Shown: piece after piece, positions 30,622-34,629 of the stretch | How the letters are laid out: each line of letters starts with the position of its first letter | Position numbering within the stretch: the stretch's first letter is position 1 | Source: a bacterium | GTDB lineage: Bacteria > Patescibacteriota > Patescibacteriia > Patescibacteriales > UBA12465 | Assembly (NCBI GenBank): GCA_021806615.1 | Contig: JAJZRB010000008.1 | Span: forward strand, 1 to 34,629 | Length of the DNA: 34,629 bases | Direction of reading: 5' to 3' | The notes under the pieces: model-generated | Told to the model about the DNA's origin: nothing | The model's input: the letters and a program-made list of their open reading frames with translations, nothing else | Databases searched by the model: none | Translations under genes and position numbers: made by a program

Positions 30622-32415
30622 ATGAAAAATGTTTTATCGTTTCTGTTCGTTTTTGTTTTATTATCGCTGAATTATTCTAGAGCGCAAGTCAGTCAGATTA
30701 CCGCCCTAGATTCGATTTCAGTTGAGCTGGATGCGTCAGCCCCGAGCGCTAATCTCGTGAGTAACGACCAGACATTATTAGCCGGCATCGATTGCTATGC
30801 CGTCAAGATAAATAATTGGTCCAGCCATGATATTGCTGTCGGCGGAACCGTTTTCAGTTGCAATAGCCAATATGCGGGAGCCAGGCTAGACATGAATAAT
30901 ATCTATGTTACCGCGGGGAATGTATACATCGGTAAAATTAACTCCTGGTCTCTTAATAGCGCCGACAATAAACTAGGCTTTTATTTTCCTAATTTGACGG
31001 TCGTCGGCAGCCATTCCGCAGTAGTCCTGCATTTGCGCTCTGATCTCTATGGTTGGGGAACATTTAAGTTCTTGCTTATGGATCTGGCGCTGGCAGACGT
31101 TCAAACATCTGAAAATAAAGTCCTTCATTTCAGTCAGAATTGGGGAGCGGAGTTATTGGGTTATGATATTGCTCTGGCGAATACTGACCACCTAAGATTG
31201 AGTCTCGGTGTCTATCCTAATGGATGGGACCAAGCTTTTGAAGATACTCTCTATGTTCTGCCCGGGCAGTACGTCTATTCCTCCGCCTATTGCGAAATGG
31301 ACCGGGCGAACTATATCTCGCAATCTATCAGCGCCTTCAAATCCGGCGTGATAATCAGTTCGAATCTTTTGGGTTTTGGAAATTTCAATTTTTCCCAACC
31401 CTGGGCTCAGTATTTGGAAGAATTAGGACACGTGACTTTTGCCTCCGATGATCTGAGCCAGACAGTCTCTTGGACGGCCAGCTCGACCTCTAACGGCATT
31501 GATTATTTCAATCTGAGCTGGGTTTCTGGTTATAATACTCTGGCTTTAGGAGGAGCCGCCAACATTCATTTCTATGTTGAAGGGGTGCTGTATAATCAAT
31601 TTTGCGCCGCGCCCGTGTCTTCCTATATCAGCCATAACCGGGTATTAAAATCAGTAGACGGAATCCTGGGCGATTATAATGGAGACGGTCTCGTCCTTGA
31701 AAACGACGCGGACGAGATGCAGCAGGTTTATACTACATATGGGGGTTTTATGGATTATTATTCCAAGGATGGCCATAATGCCGGACGAGCCTCTATCCTG
31801 TTCGACGGCGCGACGCTATCGGATATTTTCTTGATCCGCGTTTGGCTGAATGACCCGAATGATCGTCTGGTGAAAGATCTGGGTATCGGACAGCCGATGT
31901 CAGCTAGAACCAAGCCGATACAGGCAGCATATTCTAAGACGATATCCGGCAGCCAGATCGTAATAAGCACGAAGGCTTTCGCTGTCCGGATTTCCGCGAT
32001 ATTGCCATCCGGCAAATTATGGAGCAGTTCTTCCCAGGTCAGCGGCGATAAGGCTATATTCACTGTTCCGGACCAAAGCTTGGATTACCGGGTAGAAGCT
32101 GTCAGCCTAGCTGCCGGACTCACCGACGTTGGAAATTCTGCCAGACTGCCGGCTGATTTCCAGCTTGATCAGAATTATCCTAATCCGTTCAATCCTTCCA
32201 CATCAATCAGTTACTCTCTGCCGGAGAGAGCGTTCGTTACGTTGAAAATTTATGATATTCTCGGAAGAGAAGTCGCCAGCTTAGTGAATGAAGAAAAACA
32301 GGCTGGCCGTTATCAGATAAGATTCGATGCTAGTAATTTAGCCAGCGGAACCTATGTCTATAGGTTAGCCGCCGGTAATTTTATACAAACAAAAAAAATG
32401 GTACTCATGAAGTAA
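30622..32415 (+). CDS. Secreted protein with dockerin/EF-hand-like segment and C-terminal T9SS type A sorting domain
   Basis: A 597-residue exported protein. Residues 1 to ~21 are a Sec signal peptide (LSFLFVFVLLSLNYSRA then QVSQ). A beta-rich region follows (SISVELDASAPSANLVSNDQ), reminiscent of a repeat seen in CPR surface proteins. Near residue 350, GDYNGDGLVLENDADEM is a calcium-loop (dockerin-like) sequence with a degenerate second half (LFDGATLSDIFLIRVWLNDP). Residues ~510-597 form a textbook T9SS type A C-terminal domain: FQLDQNYPNPFNPSTSISYS, VTLKIYDILGREVASLVNEE, AGRYQIRFDASNLASGTYVY and a KKMVLMK end. Such tails direct cargo through the outer membrane in Bacteroidetes, Ignavibacteria and relatives. 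The gene has its own promoter, SD and terminator between clpP (minus) and secD. CPR cells are not known to have an outer membrane or T9SS, so the tail is unexpected; transfer is the likeliest explanation. Confidence 0.85.
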   Translation: MKNVLSFLFVFVLLSLNYSRAQVSQITALDSISVELDASAPSANLVSNDQTLLAGIDCYAVKINNWSSHDIAVGGTVFSCNSQYAGARLDMNNIYVTAGNVYIGKINSWSLNSADNKLGFYFPNLTVVGSHSAVVLHLRSDLYGWGTFKFLLMDLALADVQTSENKVLHFSQNWGAELLGYDIALANTDHLRLSLGVYPNGWDQAFEDTLYVLPGQYVYSSAYCEMDRANYISQSISAFKSGVIISSNLLGFGNFNFSQPWAQYLEELGHVTFASDDLSQTVSWTASSTSNGIDYFNLSWVSGYNTLALGGAANIHFYVEGVLYNQFCAAPVSSYISHNRVLKSVDGILGDYNGDGLVLENDADEMQQVYTTYGGFMDYYSKDGHNAGRASILFDGATLSDIFLIRVWLNDPNDRLVKDLGIGQPMSARTKPIQAAYSKTISGSQIVISTKAFAVRISAILPSGKLWSSSSQVSGDKAIFTVPDQSLDYRVEAVSLAAGLTDVGNSARLPADFQLDQNYPNPFNPSTSISYSLPERAFVTLKIYDILGREVASLVNEEKQAGRYQIRFDASNLASGTYVYRLAAGNFIQTKKMVLMK

Positions 32416-32436
32416 CATTCATGGGTTTCCGTCCTT

Positions 32437-32484
32437 AAATCCCCGCTCGATCAGCAGCCTCATCGCTGATCCCGGGGATTTTTT
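32437..32484 (+). terminator. Intrinsic terminator after the T9SS-type protein gene
   Basis: Inverted arms AAATCCCCG (32437-32445) and GATCAGC (32449-32455) pair with GCTGATC (32465-32471) and CGGGGATTT (from 32473), leaving a small internal bulge (CTC against C) and a 9-nt loop, followed by six or more T. It isolates this gene from secD. The rest of 32485-32600 is AT-rich; TATTTT (32585-32590) lies 10 nt before the secD ATG as a weak possible -10 box. Confidence 0.8.
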
Positions 32485-32600
32485 ATAAGTCTTTTCCTCT
32501 TGATTTTTATTCTAAGCTATTCTAAGATAGAACCAGTTTAGCTAATATATAAAAGAAAGTCTGTTTATCCCGCTTGTCGGGCCTTATTTTAAGTAAATTT

Positions 32601-34187
32601 ATGTCATTTATCCAAAAATTCTCTAAATTATCCGTACGGGCTAAAGCCTGGTGGATCCTAGGAATTATCGTTATTTTTACCGTAACGGTCGCTTTGACGA
32701 CCGGAGGTTCGTATTATAATGCTTTAGCTAGGGATTTAGCCGCGAAAACCAATAATATCGTCGTTTTGCCTCTAGTCAAGGATTTGCCTTTCAGCCTCGG
32801 GCTAGATTTGCAAGGCGGCGCCCACCTAGTTTATAAGGCCGATTTGAGCAATATTCCCGAAGCCGACCGGGCTGGCGCCATGGATTCAGCCCGCGACGTC
32901 ATTGAGCGCCGCGTGAATGCCTTCGGTGTCAGCGAACCGGTCGTGACCGTTAATAAAAGCTTGAACGGCGATTATCAGATCATTGCCGAATTAGCTGGCA
33001 TTAAAGATGTCGGCGAAGCGATAAAGACTATCGGTGAAACGCCGATTTTGGAATTTAAAGAAGAAGGTTCGGCGGTCCAGGCGGTCCAAGTAGCCACTTC
33101 TTCTCCTTCAGTCGCCTCTTCTTCCTCTTCTACTCCGGTTAATTTAGATTTAGGCCCGACTTGGAAGAATACGGAGCTAAGCGGCAAATATTTGAAGCGA
33201 GCTTCAGTCCAGTTCAATCCTAACGACGGCTCTCCCGAAGTTTCTCTGGAATTCAATGCTGATGGTTCAAAATTATTTGAAGATATCACTGGACGAAATA
33301 TCGGCAAGCCGGTCGCTATCTTTTTGGACGGCTATATAATCAGCGCGCCGACAGTCAATGATAAGATTACCGGGGGGAAAGCGGTCATTTCCGGTCATTT
33401 CAGCGTAGATGAAGCCAAGCTTTTGGTTACCAGGCTGAATTCCGGAGCTCTGCCTGTCCCTATCACCCTGATTTCCCAAAAAACCGTAGAGGCTAGTCTG
33501 GGGTCAAAATCTATTGATAATAGCTTGAAAGCCGGTCTCATCGGCTTGTTGCTGGTTTCTCTGTTCATGATTATATATTATCGTCTGCCCGGATTCTTAT
33601 CGGTTTTATCCTTATTTGTCTATGGGTTAACAGTGTTGGCTATCTTTAAGACCCTGCCTATCTGGCTGTCTCTCGCTTTAGTGACCATAATGGTCGGCTT
33701 GATATTCTATACTTTCAACGAACTAAAGATCTTTAACGGGTTATTGGCGCTCCTCTTTATTATCATCGGTTTCTTATTATTCTTCTATGCTCTAAAGCCG
33801 GTCACTTTGTCCCTGTCAGGTATCGCTGGGTTCATTTTATCTATCGGCATGGCCGTAGACGCTAATATCCTTATTTTTTCCAGAACGCGCGAGGAGTTAA
33901 GGGGAGGGAAATCTGTCAGCCAAGCTGTTAATGATGGTTTCAAGCGCGCTTGGCCGTCTATTCGTGATGGCAATGTCTCGACTATCATCACTTGTTTGAT
34001 CCTGATGTTCTTCGGGACTTCTACGGTCCAAGGTTTCGGCACGACCCTATTTATTGGTATCGCGGTTTCCTTATTCAGCGCTATTGTCATTACTCATACT
34101 TTATTCGTGGTTATATTAGGCGATTGGCTGGAAAAAAGAACCTGGCTTTTGGGGGTTCGCCGCGCTAAGACCGAAGAAACTAAATAA
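32601..34187 (+). CDS. secD: Protein translocase subunit SecD, with an extra two-helix segment
   Basis: A 528-residue SecD, the membrane subunit that with SecF uses the proton motive force to help pull proteins through SecYEG. An N-terminal helix (AWWILGIIVIFTVTVALT) is followed by GLDLQGGAHLVYK, the periplasmic domain with DVIERRVNAFGVSEPVV, VSLEFNADGSKLFEDIT and NSGALPVPI, and then the membrane half. GIAGFILSIGMAVDANILIF and RTREELRGGKSVSQAVNDGF are the conserved RND-type helices. Between the second helix of this half and KPVTLSLSGIAG there is a segment of about 48 residues (~351-398; WLSLALVTIMVGLIFYTF, FNGLLALLFIIIGFLLFFYA) that standard SecD lacks as I know it. A short Ser/Thr-rich insert also sits in the periplasmic domain (~165-180). 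ATG 32601 is used, not TTG 32574. secF starts 10 nt downstream. Confidence 0.95.
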   Translation: MSFIQKFSKLSVRAKAWWILGIIVIFTVTVALTTGGSYYNALARDLAAKTNNIVVLPLVKDLPFSLGLDLQGGAHLVYKADLSNIPEADRAGAMDSARDVIERRVNAFGVSEPVVTVNKSLNGDYQIIAELAGIKDVGEAIKTIGETPILEFKEEGSAVQAVQVATSSPSVASSSSSTPVNLDLGPTWKNTELSGKYLKRASVQFNPNDGSPEVSLEFNADGSKLFEDITGRNIGKPVAIFLDGYIISAPTVNDKITGGKAVISGHFSVDEAKLLVTRLNSGALPVPITLISQKTVEASLGSKSIDNSLKAGLIGLLLVSLFMIIYYRLPGFLSVLSLFVYGLTVLAIFKTLPIWLSLALVTIMVGLIFYTFNELKIFNGLLALLFIIIGFLLFFYALKPVTLSLSGIAGFILSIGMAVDANILIFSRTREELRGGKSVSQAVNDGFKRAWPSIRDGNVSTIITCLILMFFGTSTVQGFGTTLFIGIAVSLFSAIVITHTLFVVILGDWLEKRTWLLGVRRAKTEETK

Positions 34188-34197
34188 TAAAAATCAT

Positions 34198-34629
34198 ATG
34201 ATTTATCGGATTATCCAAAAAAGAAAAATATTCCTGACTCTCTCCAGCTTAGCGGCGCTCGCGGCTATCTTGGCCCTGATGGTTTGGGGCTTGCATTTCG
34301 GAATTGATTTTACGGGCGGCAGTTTTCTGGAAGTGCAGTTTACTAATTATCAGCCGAGCATAACTGAGATCCAGAACGGATTGAAAGACGCTAATTTGCA
34401 CAATCTGATCGTACAGCCGACTAATAATTCCGTTATTTTACGCTTCCAAGATAATACTGAAGAAGCGCATCAGATCGCCCTTCAGAAATTACAGGCGATA
34501 ATCAAAGATAAGAAAGACGCCTCTCTAAAGGAGCTGCAATTTGACGCCGTCGGACCGTCCATCGGCCAAGAGTTGAAAAGCAAATCTTTCAATGCGACCG
34601 CTATCGTTTTTATCATGATCATCCTGTAT
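34198..34629 (+). CDS. secF: Protein translocase subunit SecF, 5' part (runs off window)
   Basis: The frame opens at ATG 34198, 10 nt after secD, and stays open to the window end (144 codons visible). It begins MIYRIIQKRKIFLTLSSLAA, a short basic start and first membrane helix, followed by the family hallmark GIDFTGGSFLEVQF, the periplasmic domain, and FDAVGPSIGQELKSKSF before the second helix (ATAIVFIMIIL). This is the standard SecF order, and secD-secF is a conserved pair. No SD is seen. The 3' part is outside the window. Confidence 0.95.
   Translation, partial: MIYRIIQKRKIFLTLSSLAALAAILALMVWGLHFGIDFTGGSFLEVQFTNYQPSITEIQNGLKDANLHNLIVQPTNNSVILRFQDNTEEAHQIALQKLQAIIKDKKDASLKELQFDAVGPSIGQELKSKSFNATAIVFIMIILY

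Noticed and set aside
32568-32584. Small hairpin CCCG-CTTGT-CGGG upstream of secD
   Set aside because: Only four base pairs; too weak to call a regulatory structure.
30425-32600. Mobile element carrying the T9SS-type gene
   Set aside because: No transposase, integrase, terminal inverted repeats or target-site duplication could be seen at either side.
1-34629. Possible reassignment of TGA to glycine, as in Gracilibacteria/SR1
   Set aside because: TGA ends several genes at the expected place (for example 1805-1807 and 5407-5409) and no conserved domain is interrupted by TGA.
1-34629. CRISPR arrays, tRNA or rRNA genes
   Set aside because: No regularly spaced repeats and no cloverleaf or rRNA-like stretch were recognised; intergenic gaps are all under about 250 nt.

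Overview
The window reads as chromosomal DNA of a Candidate Phyla Radiation bacterium (Patescibacteria, probably a Parcubacteria-type lineage). This is an inference. It rests on families typical of that group: VirB2-like pilin domains with the AGR...YAGFxW...GNEEK pattern, membrane-anchored DxDxDG (thrombospondin type 3) proteins, a Rel protein without its C-terminal regulatory part, a UvrD helicase fused to a nuclease, and tightly packed genes with few Shine-Dalgarno (SD) sites. TGA is a normal stop here, so the Gracilibacteria/SR1 code is excluded. No rRNA, tRNA, CRISPR array, insertion sequence or prophage was seen.

Layout. Positions 1-15035 are mainly housekeeping: the 3' part of rmuC, a nucleotidyltransferase-like gene, an O-antigen ligase/polymerase-like membrane protein, radC plus a small partner on the minus strand, an M16 zinc protease, a UvrD-type helicase-nuclease, ruvB, a small membrane protein with an internal duplication, queA, lepB, hisS, rpsU and, convergently, a bifunctional-type rel gene. 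Positions 15132-29741 are a same-strand surface block of seven genes. It has two adjacent paralogues in which a VirB2-like pilin domain is fused to very large ectodomains (900 and 2050 aa), a 1073-aa Cys-rich secreted protein sharing a C-terminal domain with the 2050-aa protein, and four small or medium membrane-anchored proteins. Then come clpP (minus), a separate transcription unit for a secreted protein ending in a type IX secretion (T9SS) sorting domain, secD, and the 5' part of secF.

How the parts fit. Signal peptidase I (lepB) and SecD/SecF supply the export route that the many signal-peptide and membrane-anchored proteins need. ClpP and the M16 protease are quality-control functions. 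RmuC, RadC, the UvrD-nuclease and RuvB form a scattered DNA repair and recombination group. HisS, QueA, bS21 and Rel concern translation and its control.

The most notable points are the T9SS-type C-terminus in a presumed CPR genome, in a gene with its own promoter, SD and terminator; the tandem pilin-fused giant proteins; a shared ~95-residue Cys-containing C-terminal domain on two neighbouring surface proteins; -10 boxes placed exactly 10 nt before start codons, which suggests leaderless mRNAs; a strong SD at rpsU; and an extra two-helix segment in SecD. All assignments come from reading the sequence, without database searches.
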